From Micromonospora sp. R77 (GTDB lineage Bacteria; Actinomycetota; Actinomycetes; Mycobacteriales; Micromonosporaceae), in NCBI RefSeq assembly GCF_022747945.1, contig NZ_JALDST010000001.1, forward strand, positions 2,294,001-2,358,000: a stretch of 64,000 nt of DNA, read 5' to 3'. Positions 43,144 through 52,522 of this stretch are shown piece by piece. The position numbers were made by a program, and so were the translations under genes. Position 1 is the stretch's first letter; each line of letters begins with the position of its first letter. Below the pieces are notes generated by a model, which saw only the letters and a list, made by a program, of their open reading frames with translations, made no database searches and was not told the origin of the DNA.

Positions 43144-45732
43144 TCAGCGGGTCACGCCGTCCCACCGGGTGCCGTGGTACGCGGCCCGCATGAGTTGCTG
43201 CATGTCTTCCAGCATCGGCATCCGCGGGTTGGCCGGCGCGCACTGGTCCTCATACGCGTTCAGCGCCTGCTGCGGCAGTGCCGCCATGAACTCCTGCTCG
43301 TCCACCCCGATCCGGGCGAAGGACGGCTCGATGCCGACGGCGTCGCGGAGCCGTTCCACCGCGTCGGCGAGGGACGCCACCCCCTCGGCCGGCGTAGCGG
43401 CGGGCAGGCCGAGCAGCCGGGCGATCTCGGCGAAGCGCTCGGGCGCCCGGTAGCTCTCGTACCTGGGCCAGCCGGAGAGCTTCGACGGGACGGTGCCGTT
43501 GTAGCGGATGACGTGCGGCAGCAGCACCGCGTTGGTCCGCCCGTGGGCGATGTGGAAGGTCGCGCCGAGGGTGTGCGACATGGCGTGCACGATGCCGAGA
43601 AAGGCGCTGCCGAAGGCCATCCCGGCGATGGTGCCGGCGTTGTGCATCCGCTCCCGGGCCTCGTCGTCGCCGTTGACCACCGAGAGTTCCAGGTTGGCGA
43701 AGATCAGCCGGATGGCGTGCAGGGCCGGCCCGTCGGTGAAGTCGTTGGCATACACCGACACGTACGCCTCGATGGCGTGGGTGAGCGCGTCGAAGCCGCT
43801 GTCGGCGGCGATGGCGCGCGGCATGCTGGCGGTCAGCACCGGGTCGACGATGGCGACGGTGGGGGTGAGCGCGTAGTCGGCGAGCGGGTACTTCTTGCCG
43901 GTGCGGTGGTCGGTGATGACCGCGAACGGGGTCACCTCCGCCCCGGTGCCCGACGTGGTCGGTACGCACACCAGCCGCGCCTTCTCCCCGAGGTTGGGGA
44001 AGGTGAAGGCCCGCTTGCGGATGTCGAAGAACTTCTCCCGCATGTCGTCGAAGACGACCTCCGGGTGCTCGTACTTCAGCCACATCACCTTGGCCGCGTC
44101 CATGGCCGAGCCGCCGCCGAGGGCGACGATGGTGTCCGGCCGGAAGGCCCGCATCAGCGCGGCGCCTCGGTCGACGGTGGTGACACTCGGCTCGGGCTCC
44201 ACGTCGTCGATGATCTGGAGGGCGATCTTCTCGGCCCGGCGTTGCAGGATCCGGTTGACCCGGTCGACGAAGCCCAGCCGGGTCATGGTGGCGTCGGTGA
44301 CCACGGTGACCCGGTGCACGTCCGGCATCTCGGCGAGGTAGCGGAGCGCGTTCGGCTCGAAGTAGATCTTCGAGGGGACCTTGAACCACTGCATGTTGTT
44401 GGTCCGCCGGCCGATCCGCTTGATGTTGATCAGGTTGACCGCGGAGACGTTGTTGGAGACCGAGTTCCGGCCGTAGCTGCCGCAGCCGAGGGTGAGCGAG
44501 GGCAGGAAGGCGTTGTACATGTCGCCGATGCCGCCCTGCGAGGCCGGCGAGTTCCAGATGATCCGGACCGCCTTGATCCGCTGGCCGAACTCCTCGACCA
44601 GCTTCTCGTCCTCGGTGTGGATGACCGCGCTGTGCCCGAGGCCGTGGAACTCCACCATCTGCTGGGCGTAGGTCAGGCCCTGCTCGCGGGTGCCGGCGCG
44701 CAGCACGGCGAGGACCGGGCAGAGCTTCTCGCGGGTGAGCGGCTCGTCGGGGCCGACGCCGCCCACCTCCGCCAGGATGATCGAGGTACGCGGCGGCACC
44801 GTCATCCCGGCGGCCTCCGCGATCCATTCGGCGGTCCGCCCCACGACGTCCGGGTTGAGCCGGCCGTTGGGGAAGAGCAACGCCTCCAGCCGGCGCTTGT
44901 CCTCGGCCGTGGCCACGTACGCGTGCAGCGTCCGGAACTCGTCCAGCGCGGCGTCCCAGATCGCCTCGTCGACGATGGCGGCCTGTTCCGAGGCGCAGAT
45001 CATGCCGTTGTCGAACGCCTTGGAGAGCACGATGTCGTTGACGGCCCGCTTCAGTTTCGCGCTCGCCTCGACATAGGCGGGCACGTTGCCGGCCCCGACG
45101 CCGAGCGCCGGCTTCCCCGCCGAGTACGCCGCCCGGACCATGCTGTTGCCGCCGGTGGCGAGGATCGTGGCGATGCCGGGGTGATGCATCAGCGCGGTGG
45201 TCGCCTCGACCGACGGCTGGTCGATCCACTGGATGCAGTGTGCGGGCGCCCCGGCGGCGACGGCCGCGTCGCGCACGGTGCGGGCCGCCTCGACGCTGCA
45301 CCGCTGCGCCGAGGGGTGGAACGCGAAGACGATCGGGTTGCGGGTCTTCAACGCGAGCAACGCCTTGAAGATGGTGGTGGAGGTGGGGTTGGTGACGGGC
45401 GTGATGCCGGCGATCACGCCCACCGGGTCGGCGATCTCGACGATCCCGTTGATCTCGTCCCGGCTGATGACGCCGACCGTCTTCAGCGTCGCCATCGAGT
45501 GCGTGACGTGCTCGCAGGCGAAGATGTTCTTGACGGCCTTGTCCTCGAAGACGCCGCGTCCGGTCTCGTCGACGGCGAGTCGGGCGAGCGCGGCGTGCCG
45601 GTCGAGGGCGGCCACGGACGCCTTCCGGACGATGTGGTCGACCTGCTCCTGGGTGAACCGGTCGTAGTCGGCGAGCGCTTTCAGACCGTCGGCGACCAGG
45701 CTGTCGATCATGACGTCGAGTTCGGTGGACAT
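43144..45732 (-). CDS. adhE: Bifunctional acetaldehyde-CoA/alcohol dehydrogenase AdhE
   Basis: An 862-residue fusion enzyme of normal AdhE length. Residues 1-440 form the CoA-acylating aldehyde dehydrogenase ([18 protein letters not shown]; catalytic Cys in [10 protein letters not shown]). Residues 455-862 form an iron-dependent alcohol dehydrogenase with metal ligands in [14 protein letters not shown] and [20 protein letters not shown]. It reduces acetyl-CoA to ethanol through acetaldehyde, regenerating NAD+ when oxygen is limiting; AdhE proteins form helical spirosomes. No Rex site was found upstream, but two DosR-like boxes are noted. The long open frame on the opposite strand is an artefact. 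Confidence 0.95.
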   Translation of the reverse strand: MSTELDVMIDSLVADGLKALADYDRFTQEQVDHIVRKASVAALDRHAALARLAVDETGRGVFEDKAVKNIFACEHVTHSMATLKTVGVISRDEINGIVEIADPVGVIAGITPVTNPTSTTIFKALLALKTRNPIVFAFHPSAQRCSVEAARTVRDAAVAAGAPAHCIQWIDQPSVEATTALMHHPGIATILATGGNSMVRAAYSAGKPALGVGAGNVPAYVEASAKLKRAVNDIVLSKAFDNGMICASEQAAIVDEAIWDAALDEFRTLHAYVATAEDKRRLEALLFPNGRLNPDVVGRTAEWIAEAAGMTVPPRTSIILAEVGGVGPDEPLTREKLCPVLAVLRAGTREQGLTYAQQMVEFHGLGHSAVIHTEDEKLVEEFGQRIKAVRIIWNSPASQGGIGDMYNAFLPSLTLGCGSYGRNSVSNNVSAVNLINIKRIGRRTNNMQWFKVPSKIYFEPNALRYLAEMPDVHRVTVVTDATMTRLGFVDRVNRILQRRAEKIALQIIDDVEPEPSVTTVDRGAALMRAFRPDTIVALGGGSAMDAAKVMWLKYEHPEVVFDDMREKFFDIRKRAFTFPNLGEKARLVCVPTTSGTGAEVTPFAVITDHRTGKKYPLADYALTPTVAIVDPVLTASMPRAIAADSGFDALTHAIEAYVSVYANDFTDGPALHAIRLIFANLELSVVNGDDEARERMHNAGTIAGMAFGSAFLGIVHAMSHTLGATFHIAHGRTNAVLLPHVIRYNGTVPSKLSGWPRYESYRAPERFAEIARLLGLPAATPAEGVASLADAVERLRDAVGIEPSFARIGVDEQEFMAALPQQALNAYEDQCAPANPRMPMLEDMQQLMRAAYHGTRWDGVTR

Positions 45733-45948
45733 GCTCTCTCACCTCGGCGGTTGTGGCGTCAGGGGCAGTTTCAGACTCGGCGGTCCGGCGGCGTGGCGGT
45801 GGTGCGGAAGGACCCGGTGGACCGCTGCCGAAGGTCCCGTCCCGCGTTCCGTCCCATTCGTCGGGATACGCGAATCACCACAAAGGCCATCTGAGCCGCT
45901 TTACGCTCGGCAGACGCCGATCAACCGGCGGCACGGGAGGTCGGGAGG

Positions 45949-47109
45949 ATGTGGGCAGCGCAGCAACCGGACACCGGACCGGCCGTCCCCGACGGTGCCC
46001 GGGACGACGCGTACGGGCTGCTCCGGGACGAGCGGGCGTGCATCGTCACCGCGCTACGGCTGGGCTGGTGGCTGGCCGACGCGTACCAGCACGCGCAGAC
46101 CGCCGACCTGACCGTCGACGGGCGTCCCGCCACCGCACCGGCGAAGCTGTCCAACGTGACCGAGATGCCGGGCCGGGACCGGCTCCGGATGTATCTCGAC
46201 GGGACCGAGGTGGCGCTCGGCCAGATCGCCGCGCTGACCGGCCCGGACCGGCCCGTACCGTCGACCGCCGGGGCGTGCGCCGCCACCGGCGGGGACCGGG
46301 AGCCGCTGCTGCTCGCCCTGGACGAGCTGAACGTCGACCTGCTCCGCTGGACGATGGCCACCAACCACCGGGTCGGGTTGGCCTACCGGCTCGGCCGGTC
46401 GCTCGCCGACACCGTCCGGCACGGCGACCCCGACCAGCTCCTCCGCCGCTTCGGCGGCCGAGAGATCCAGCTCAGCCGGTGGCTGGACGAGTTGGCCAGC
46501 GTGCTGCCCGCGTACTCAGCGGCGGTGGTGCGCCGGTCGCTGGCCGACTGGGCCGGCGCGGTCACCCGGGGAGGCGTCGGCGACCCGACCGAGGCGGCCC
46601 TGCCCGAACTCGCCCGGGAGCTGCGCAACCAGGGCGACCTGTGGCGCAGCGTGCTGACCGGCGGGCTGCACCCGGGCGACCTGCTCGACGAGGAGAACTG
46701 GGCGGTGGTCGCCCGGAACCTGATCATCCGGGACCGGAAGCTGGTGGTGCAGGCGGCCCGGGGGATCTTCTGGCCGGTGCTCGTACCCCTGCTGGTGGTG
46801 CTGTTGGCCGTGGTCGGGGTGAGCGCCGCCGCGGCGGCCGGCTCCCCCACCACCCGGGCGGCCGTGGCCCTGGTCGGCCTCGGCGCGGGACTGACCGCGA
46901 TCTGGCGCTCCGTCTCCGGCCCGGCCCTGTCGGTGGCCGCCGAGGTGAACCGGCCGCTGCTGGAGAGCGAGCTGACCGTGCAGATGGCGGCCCGGATCAA
47001 CCGCCCGCTGGCCGCCGCGCGGGCCGCCGGCCGGGCCCGCCGGCAGCGCCACCCGGTCCCCGGCGGATCGAAATCTGTTGCCGGCCTCACCGGCGCGGAC
47101 CTACGGTGA
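45949..47109 (+). CDS. Uncharacterised membrane-associated protein
   Basis: A 386-residue protein, not recognised. The first 265 residues appear soluble and helical (LRDERACIVTALRLGWWLADAY, LDELNVDLLRWTMATNHRVG). Two hydrophobic segments follow (FWPVLVPLLVVLLAVVGVSAA and AAVALVGLGAGLTAIW), then AEVNRPLLESELTVQMAARINRPL and a basic tail. This suggests a cytoplasmic domain anchored near the C-terminus. Divergent from adhE. ATG 45949 follows GGGAGG. Confidence 0.7.
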   Translation: MWAAQQPDTGPAVPDGARDDAYGLLRDERACIVTALRLGWWLADAYQHAQTADLTVDGRPATAPAKLSNVTEMPGRDRLRMYLDGTEVALGQIAALTGPDRPVPSTAGACAATGGDREPLLLALDELNVDLLRWTMATNHRVGLAYRLGRSLADTVRHGDPDQLLRRFGGREIQLSRWLDELASVLPAYSAAVVRRSLADWAGAVTRGGVGDPTEAALPELARELRNQGDLWRSVLTGGLHPGDLLDEENWAVVARNLIIRDRKLVVQAARGIFWPVLVPLLVVLLAVVGVSAAAAAGSPTTRAAVALVGLGAGLTAIWRSVSGPALSVAAEVNRPLLESELTVQMAARINRPLAAARAAGRARRQRHPVPGGSKSVAGLTGADLR

Positions 47110-47144
47110 CCGGGCAAGGTCAACCACCGCTCCGGGAGCCGTCG

Positions 47145-47234
47145 ATGTCGCTACCGCACGTCACCACCGTGCCGTCGTGGCTGCCCACCGACGGTTGCCG
47201 AGCCGAAGGTCCCGCCGTCGGGTGGCCCGACTGA
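47145..47234 (+). CDS. Tiny ORF (29 aa) followed by a terminator
   Basis: ATG 47145 is preceded by GGGAG at ideal spacing and the frame encodes 29 residues starting MSLPHVTTVPSWLPTDG, ending at TGA 47234. A rho-independent terminator lies 25 bases beyond. It may be an attenuator leader for the HNH gene, a small secreted or signalling peptide, or spurious. Composition is consistent with coding, but no family is recognised. Confidence 0.4.
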   Translation: MSLPHVTTVPSWLPTDGCRAEGPAVGWPD

Positions 47235-47258
47235 CGCGTGCGCCCGCACGCGTCCCCG

Positions 47259-47291
47259 CCGCCCGTCCGATCGCCGGACCGGGCGGCTTTT
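47259..47291 (+). terminator. Rho-independent terminator upstream of the HNH gene
   Basis: Stem CCGCCCG..TCCG / CGGACCGGGCGG (47259-47286) followed directly by CTTTT. It is one of the few hairpins in the window with a T-tract. It separates the tiny ORF from the HNH gene, which starts 41 bases later. Confidence 0.7.
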
Positions 47292-47331
47292 CGCTGTCCG
47301 GACCGCACCGCACGTGAGAAGGGAGTGCCCG

Positions 47332-47775
47332 GTGGACGCCGTCCTCGTCGTCAACGCCGACCTCGGCCCGCTGCACCGGGTCACCGTCCAGCACGCGATC
47401 CGGATGCTCTGCCGGCGGGTCGCCGAGATCCACGAGGCCGAGCCGGACCAGGTGATCGGCGTCTTCCCGATGCCACGGGTGGTCCGCCTCGTCCGCTACG
47501 TGGTGACCCGTTGGCGGTTCAACGCCGGACCGGCCTGGTCCCGGGCCGGGGTGCTGCGCCGCGACGGCCGGCGCTGCGCGTACTGCGACGCCCCGGCCAG
47601 CACCGTCGACCACGTCCTGCCCCGCTCCCGCGGCGGCCGGAACACCTGGAAGAACACCACCGCCGCCTGCTACGGGTGCAACCAGCGCAAGGGCGACCGG
47701 ACCCCGGCCGAGGCGGGCATGCCGCTGCGGCGGGAGCCGGTGACGCCGAGCTGGGCCGCGCTCGCCGGGCGGTGA
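47332..47775 (+). CDS. HNH endonuclease domain protein
   Basis: A 147-residue protein with an HNH/zinc-finger nuclease: CAYCDAPASTVDHVLPRSRGGRNTWKNTTAACYGCNQRKGDRTPAEA, containing the two CxxC zinc pairs and the DH/N/H-type active-site residues. The N-terminal half (VLVVNADLGPLHRVTVQHAIRML) matches actinobacterial stand-alone HNH proteins of unknown role. GTG 47332 is chosen because GGGAG precedes it. No adjacent methylase, so not an obvious restriction system. Confidence 0.85.
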   Translation: MDAVLVVNADLGPLHRVTVQHAIRMLCRRVAEIHEAEPDQVIGVFPMPRVVRLVRYVVTRWRFNAGPAWSRAGVLRRDGRRCAYCDAPASTVDHVLPRSRGGRNTWKNTTAACYGCNQRKGDRTPAEAGMPLRREPVTPSWAALAGR

Positions 47776-47897
47776 CGGACCGGCCGGCGGGCACAGGGGG
47801 CCGCGTCGGAGGTACGCCTCCGGCGCGGCGCCCGCCGGCCCTCACCCCGTCCGACCACCGGGCCCGAGGCTCGGTCCTGCGATCGGCGCAGGTGCCG

Positions 47898-48512
47898 TCA
47901 TGCCGTCGGGCCGGTGCCGGTCGGGGCGTCGTGGGCTGCGGGGGAATCGGCCGGGTGGGCCCGCAGGAACGCCTCACCCCGGCGGGCGTCACGCAGTAGC
48001 TGCCAGCAGGCGAGGACGAACAGGACGCCGGTCAGCACGAAGAGCGCCAGGAAGGCCGGCGAGAACTGGAGCAGCGCCTGCCCGAGGTGCATCGTCACCA
48101 GGCCGCCGAACAGCGGCACGACCCAGCGCTGCCGGGTCAGCTGCGCGGCGACGGCGCGCAGCGCCGGCAGGTCGTGGTCACTGGGCACCACCCCGTGCCG
48201 GACCGCCCGGAGCAGCTCGCGGCGGCGCGGCCCGGCCACCAGCAGCGGCGACTCCCGGGCGGCCCGGTAGCTGCCGTTGCGCGCGGCCCGGACCAGGGCG
48301 GCCACCTCGATGACCAGGCCGAGCACGGCGAGTACGCCACCGGTCACCGCGACCGGTGCGGGTGGGTCGCCGTGCCGCAGGAACGAGCGCGGAATGCCGT
48401 ACGCGGCCAGGAGGCCGACCAGAAGGGAGAGTACGGCGAAGGCGGAGACGCCCACCAGGATCCGGCGCAGCAGGCGCCGGCGGTCGTTCCGGAACTGCCC
48501 GGCACCGTCCAT
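47898..48512 (-). CDS. Uncharacterised membrane protein
   Basis: A 204-residue protein with four predicted membrane segments (for example ILVGVSAFAVLSLLVGLLAAYG and FLALFVLTGVLFVLACWQLL). The central part RQRWVVPLFGGLVTMHLGQALLQFSP is typical of small actinobacterial membrane proteins of unknown role. ATG 48512, the second of two adjacent ATGs, is best spaced from GGGGGA. Confidence 0.65.
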   Translation of the reverse strand: MDGAGQFRNDRRRLLRRILVGVSAFAVLSLLVGLLAAYGIPRSFLRHGDPPAPVAVTGGVLAVLGLVIEVAALVRAARNGSYRAARESPLLVAGPRRRELLRAVRHGVVPSDHDLPALRAVAAQLTRQRWVVPLFGGLVTMHLGQALLQFSPAFLALFVLTGVLFVLACWQLLRDARRGEAFLRAHPADSPAAHDAPTGTGPTA

Positions 48513-48576
48513 CATGGTCCCCCGTCGGTCGTCGACGGGTTCGACGTACCCCGGAACGCGGCCGGGCACACGGCGG

Positions 48577-49344
48577 TCAGTGGGTGGCCGGCGGGGTCCA
48601 GCCGAAGCGCGGCGGGCGGCGCTCGTTGGCCGCCGCCACCCCCTCGCGGGCCTCGCCACTGGCCCGGACCTGCCCGTGCCACCAGGCGATCCGCTCCTCG
48701 TCGGCCCGGCCGTCGACGATCTCCTTGGCCGCCGCCACGGTCAACCGTGAGCGCTGCGCGATCGCGGCGGTGATCGCCCCGACCCGGTCCCGCACCGCGT
48801 CGCCGGGCAGCACCTCGTCGACCAGGCCGACCCGCAGGGCCCGCTCGGCGTCGATCAGCTCGCCGGTGAAGAGCAGGTGCTTGGCGGCCGACGGGCCGAC
48901 CAGCCGGGCCAGCCGGTGGGTGGTCGGCGCGGGATAGACCAGACCCAACCGCGCCGGGGGTACGCCGAACCGGGCGTCCGCCGCGGCGATCCGCAGGTCG
49001 CAGGCGACGGCGAGCTGGCAGCCGCCGCCGACGCAGGCGCCCTGGATCTCGGCGACGGTCGGCTTGCCGAAGCCGGCCAGCCGCTCCTCGGCGGTGACCG
49101 CGATGCTGGCGTCCCCGGCGTCCAGCAGCTCGTCCAGGTCGCCCAGGTCGGCCCCGGCGCAGAAGGTGCCGTCGGCGCCGGTGAGCACCAGCGCATGCAC
49201 CGCCGGGTCGGCCTCCAGCGCGTCGAGGAGCACCGGGAGCTGCCGCCACATGGCCGCGGTCATCGCGTTGCGGCGGGCCGGGTTCCGGATCACCACCGTC
49301 GCCACCGGGCCGGTCACCTCGACGGTCAGCTCCGCGTCCGACAT
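48577..49344 (-). CDS. Enoyl-CoA hydratase/isomerase family protein
   Basis: A 255-residue crotonase. NPARRNAMTAAMWRQL begins the CoA site and the oxyanion-hole region is DGTFCAGADLGDL plus IQGACVGGGCQLAVACDLRIAA. The usual second catalytic Glu region, VGLVYPAPTTHRLARLVG, lacks a clear glutamate, so it may be an isomerase or a non-hydratase member. GGGGGAGAC precedes ATG 49344. Confidence 0.88.
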   Translation of the reverse strand: MSDAELTVEVTGPVATVVIRNPARRNAMTAAMWRQLPVLLDALEADPAVHALVLTGADGTFCAGADLGDLDELLDAGDASIAVTAEERLAGFGKPTVAEIQGACVGGGCQLAVACDLRIAAADARFGVPPARLGLVYPAPTTHRLARLVGPSAAKHLLFTGELIDAERALRVGLVDEVLPGDAVRDRVGAITAAIAQRSRLTVAAAKEIVDGRADEERIAWWHGQVRASGEAREGVAAANERRPPRFGWTPPATH

Positions 49345-49384
49345 GTCTCCCCCTCGCGCCGCCGGTCGGGCCGACCATAACGGC

Positions 49385-49425
49385 GGGGCCCGGTGGCCAC
49401 CCGCGTGGGGTGGCCGCCGGGCCCC
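49385..49425 (-). terminator. Stem-loop downstream of the M4 protease gene
   Basis: 18-bp inverted repeat with one mismatch (49385-49402 and 49408-49425) and a 5-nt loop, just after the protease stop codon. GC-rich, without a T-tract. Confidence 0.6.
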
Positions 49426-49441
49426 TGGTCGGGCGGCTACG

Positions 49442-51838
49442 TCAGGAGACGTTGACCGCGGTGTCGTCCACCACGAAGGAGGTCTGCAGCGAGACGTCCT
49501 CCGCACCGGTGAACTTCAGGGTGACGGTCTGGCCGGCGTACGGGGCCAGCGAGAAGGACTTCAGGCTGTAACCGGTGGCCTTGTTCAGGTTCGAGTACGT
49601 GGCCAGGGTCGCCAGCACCGTCCCGGCCGAGTTGACCACCTGCACCTTGAGCGTGTCGTACGCGGTGCCGGTGGTGGTCTCCGCGCTGTCGATGTGCAGC
49701 CAGAAGCTGAAGTTGTAGCTGGTGCAGCCGCTGGGCAGGCTCACCGACTGGGAGAGCGTGTCGGTGTGGGTGCTGCCGTAGCCGTTCAGCCAGGCGTTCC
49801 AGGTGCCACCGTGGGTCGGCTGGCTGGCCCCGTTCTGGCCGATGACGCCCGAGGTGGACGACCAGACGGTGTTGCCGGACTCGAAGCCGGGGTTGCCGAG
49901 CTTCTGGCCGGCGCCGGTGCAGCCGCCGCCGGTGCCGTTCACGGTCAGCGTGTAGCTGGCCGAGTGGCTGCCCGAGGTGGCGGCGCCGGTGACGGTCACC
50001 GTGTACGTGCCGGACGGGGTGCTCGCCGAGGTGGCGATGGTGAGGGTGGACGAGCCGCCCGAGGTCACCGAGGTCGGGTTGAACGACGCGGTGGCGCCGC
50101 TCGGCAGGCCGGTCGCGGAGAACGACACGGTCTGCGCGGTCCCGCTGGTGGTCGCGGTCGACACGGTGGTGGAGACGGAACCACCGGCGGTCACCGAGCC
50201 GGAGGTCGGCGAGAGCGCCACGGAGAAGTCGTTACCGGTCGACGAGCAGGGCGCGTCGTTGCCGGAGACGGCCACCGCGGTCCACGCCGCCTGGACGGCC
50301 TTGTACTCGGTGGAGCAGTTGCCGTACAGGTCGGTCGCCGCCTTCAGGGTGTACGCCCGGGCGGTGTTCGACGGGGTGGTGGTGTTGACGTACGAGGTGT
50401 TCGAGGTGAAGTACACGTCGAGCGCCCGGTACCAGATCTTCTCCGCCTTGGCGCGGCCGATGCCGGTCACCGCCGGGGCGGAGCCGCAGACCGGCGAGGT
50501 GCCGTACGACGTGGCGCCGGTGCCCTCGGCGAGGTCGAAGAAGAAGTGGTTCGCCACGCCGGAGGAGTAGTGCACGTCCTTGTTCTTCGTGCTGGTGGTC
50601 CAGCAGGAGTCGGACGAGCCGTCCAGCGACGGGTTGTACATGTAGCGCAGCGGCGTGCCGTTGCCGTTGATGTCGATCTTCTCACCGACCTGGTAGTCGC
50701 CCGGGTCGCTCGGCGCGTTGGAGTAGAACTCCACCATGTTGCCGAAGATGTCGCTGGTGGCCTCGTTGAGACCGCCGGACTCACCGGAGTAGGTCAGGCC
50801 GGCGAGCGCCTCGGTGACGCCGTGGCTCATCTCGTGGCCGGCCACGTCGAGCGAGACCAGCGGCTTGGCGTTGCCGGAGCCGTCGCCGTAGGTCATCTGG
50901 GAGCCGTCCCAGAAGGCGTTCACGTAGTTGCTGCCGTAGTGCACCCGGCTCGGCACGCCGGTGCCGTTGCCGAAGATGCCGTTGCGGCCGTGCACGTTCT
51001 TGTAGTAGTCGAAGGTCTCGGCGGCACCGAAGTGCGCGTCCACGGCGGCGGACTGCCGGTTGGAGTTCGACCCGTTGCCCCACGCGTTGTCCGCGTCGGT
51101 GAAGGTGGTGCAGGTGCCGCTGGTGGTGTTGTTCATGTCGCAGGTACGGCCGCTGCCGTGCGACGGGTCCACCATCGAGTAGGTGCTGCCGGAGAGCGTC
51201 GTGTCGATGCTGACCGTGCCCGTGTAGATGCCCTGGCCGCTGCCGACCACCGTCTCGATCTCGTCGTACGAGCCGATCACCTTGCCGGTGGTGGCGTCGG
51301 TGATGACGTGCAGCTTCGACGGCGTCTGCTTGTCCGCCTTCATGCCCGAGGCGACCGTCTCCCAGGCGAGCCGGCCTCGGCCCGAGCTGGCGTCCACGAA
51401 GAGCTCCGGGGTGCCCACGGCGGTGAGCGAACCGGAGAACGCCTTGCGCGCGCTCGCCTGCGCCGCCGACTTGCCGACCTTGGCGGTGGTGGCGAGGGTC
51501 AGCGGTGCGGCCAGACCGACCGAGGTGCCGGCCAGGTTGCCGTCGGGAGCGGTGTGGATGACGAAGTCACCGCCGTAGACCCGCAGACCGTGGTAGGTCC
51601 GGGAGTAGCGGGTGTGCGCCGCGCCGGTGGCGTCGACCTTCGTGCGGACGGCCTGGTACGCCTCACCGCTGACGCCCTGGACGGCGCCCGGGTGGGCACG
51701 GAGCAGGCTGTCCGCCCGAGCTGTGGCGGACGAGGGTGCGGGGGCGCTGGGGGTTGCCGCGTACGCCGTGGTGGTGACGCAGGTCAGCACGCCGCTGGTG
51801 AGCAGCGCTGCGCTGACGGCCGCGAGGGGTCTTTTCAC
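49442..51838 (-). CDS. Secreted M4-family (thermolysin-like) metalloprotease with C-terminal accessory domains
   Basis: A 798-residue preproprotein. A signal peptide (VKRPLAAVSAALLTSGVLTC, cleavage near AYAAT) precedes an FTP/PepSY-type propeptide. The catalytic domain has zinc site HEMSH (about residue 332), third ligand in GLNEATSD, and the later catalytic His region SSGVANHFFFDLAEG. After the peptidase come an Ig-like domain (FSVALSPTSGSVTAGGSVS) and a C-terminal jelly-roll-like domain (LGNPGFESGNTVW). GTG 51838 is chosen for AGGAGGG just upstream. Extracellular protein degradation is the likely role. Confidence 0.93.
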   Translation of the reverse strand: MKRPLAAVSAALLTSGVLTCVTTTAYAATPSAPAPSSATARADSLLRAHPGAVQGVSGEAYQAVRTKVDATGAAHTRYSRTYHGLRVYGGDFVIHTAPDGNLAGTSVGLAAPLTLATTAKVGKSAAQASARKAFSGSLTAVGTPELFVDASSGRGRLAWETVASGMKADKQTPSKLHVITDATTGKVIGSYDEIETVVGSGQGIYTGTVSIDTTLSGSTYSMVDPSHGSGRTCDMNNTTSGTCTTFTDADNAWGNGSNSNRQSAAVDAHFGAAETFDYYKNVHGRNGIFGNGTGVPSRVHYGSNYVNAFWDGSQMTYGDGSGNAKPLVSLDVAGHEMSHGVTEALAGLTYSGESGGLNEATSDIFGNMVEFYSNAPSDPGDYQVGEKIDINGNGTPLRYMYNPSLDGSSDSCWTTSTKNKDVHYSSGVANHFFFDLAEGTGATSYGTSPVCGSAPAVTGIGRAKAEKIWYRALDVYFTSNTSYVNTTTPSNTARAYTLKAATDLYGNCSTEYKAVQAAWTAVAVSGNDAPCSSTGNDFSVALSPTSGSVTAGGSVSTTVSTATTSGTAQTVSFSATGLPSGATASFNPTSVTSGGSSTLTIATSASTPSGTYTVTVTGAATSGSHSASYTLTVNGTGGGCTGAGQKLGNPGFESGNTVWSSTSGVIGQNGASQPTHGGTWNAWLNGYGSTHTDTLSQSVSLPSGCTSYNFSFWLHIDSAETTTGTAYDTLKVQVVNSAGTVLATLATYSNLNKATGYSLKSFSLAPYAGQTVTLKFTGAEDVSLQTSFVVDDTAVNVS

Positions 51839-51847
51839 GGGCCCTCC

Positions 51848-51874
51848 TGACGGGGGTAAGTTGTGACGGGGGTA
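51848..51874. repeat. Paired 11-bp direct repeats in the protease leader
   Basis: TGACGGGGGTA occurs at 51848-51858 and 51864-51874, 16 bp apart, immediately upstream of the protease ribosome binding site. Possibly an operator or RNA-level control site. Confidence 0.4.
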
Positions 51875-52008
51875 GTCACGCATGTAGATATAGCGATACA
51901 CGGAGAGGAGTGGAAGGGGGCAGCGCTTTCCTGCCGGAGACACTGGCCGAACGGATGAGGCGGCGCAGGTGTGGGAACCGGGCGGCACTGTCGTGCGTCC
52001 GATCCGGC

Positions 52009-52467
52009 ATGAGACCGACCCCCGCCGTGGTGGCCACCGCCGCCGCTCTTCTCATCGCACTGACCGGTTGCGCCACGACCGATGCCACCCCCTCGGCCCC
52101 GATCGCCGCCTCGTCCACGGCCACCGCCGTCCGGGTGGTGCTGACGAAGTCCGGTGGCATCGCCGGCCTGCGCGACACGGTCACCGTCGAGCCGGACGGC
52201 CGCTGGACCGTGGCCGACAAGACCGGCGCCACCCGCTCCGGGCAGCTCTCCCCCACCGACCTCGACACGCTGCGCCGGCTCACCACCGACCCGAAGCTGG
52301 CCGCCGAGCCGACCGACACCGCCGCCCCGACCAACTGCGCCGACGCGTTCACCTACCAGCTCACGGCGGGCAGCCACACCACCGGCTACGTCGACTGCCC
52401 CACCGACCCCGACCGCCCGCCGACCACGGCCGCCGTGGCCGACCTGCTCACCCGCGCCACCTCGTGA
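52009..52467 (+). CDS. Putative lipoprotein
   Basis: A 152-residue protein. The signal MRPTPAVVATAAALLIALTGC has a lipobox LTGC with Cys at residue 21, followed by a short Ser/Thr/Ala linker. The mature part (VRVVLTKSGGIAGLRDTVTVEPDGRWTVADK) and two Cys residues (NCADAF, YVDCPT) resemble small secreted actinobacterial proteins of unknown function. Divergent from the protease gene. Confidence 0.78.
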   Translation: MRPTPAVVATAAALLIALTGCATTDATPSAPIAASSTATAVRVVLTKSGGIAGLRDTVTVEPDGRWTVADKTGATRSGQLSPTDLDTLRRLTTDPKLAAEPTDTAAPTNCADAFTYQLTAGSHTTGYVDCPTDPDRPPTTAAVADLLTRATS

Positions 52468-52520
52468 AAGGAGGGGCCCCTCTCTAACGCCTCCGGTAGA
52501 GGAGGGGCCCCCTGTTAACA
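52467..52520. repeat. Dispersed AACGCCTCCGGTAGAG repeat, short copy
   Basis: Starts at the lipoprotein stop codon and fills the gap to the convergent LysR gene. Contains the palindrome GAGGGGCCCCTC, the shared core TAACGCCTCCGGTAGAG (52485-52501), and GGAGGGGCCCCCTGTTAAC. Position between convergent stops suits a terminator. Confidence 0.75.
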
Positions 52521-52522
52521 GC

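Noticed and set aside
43174..45894. A 906-residue open frame antisense to adhE
   Set aside because: It is the shadow of a high-GC gene: Arg/Gly/Val/His-rich with no domain, while the opposite strand encodes a full AdhE.
45733..45948. Rex operator upstream of adhE
   Set aside because: No TTGTGA-N6-TCACAA-like palindrome is present in the intergenic region.
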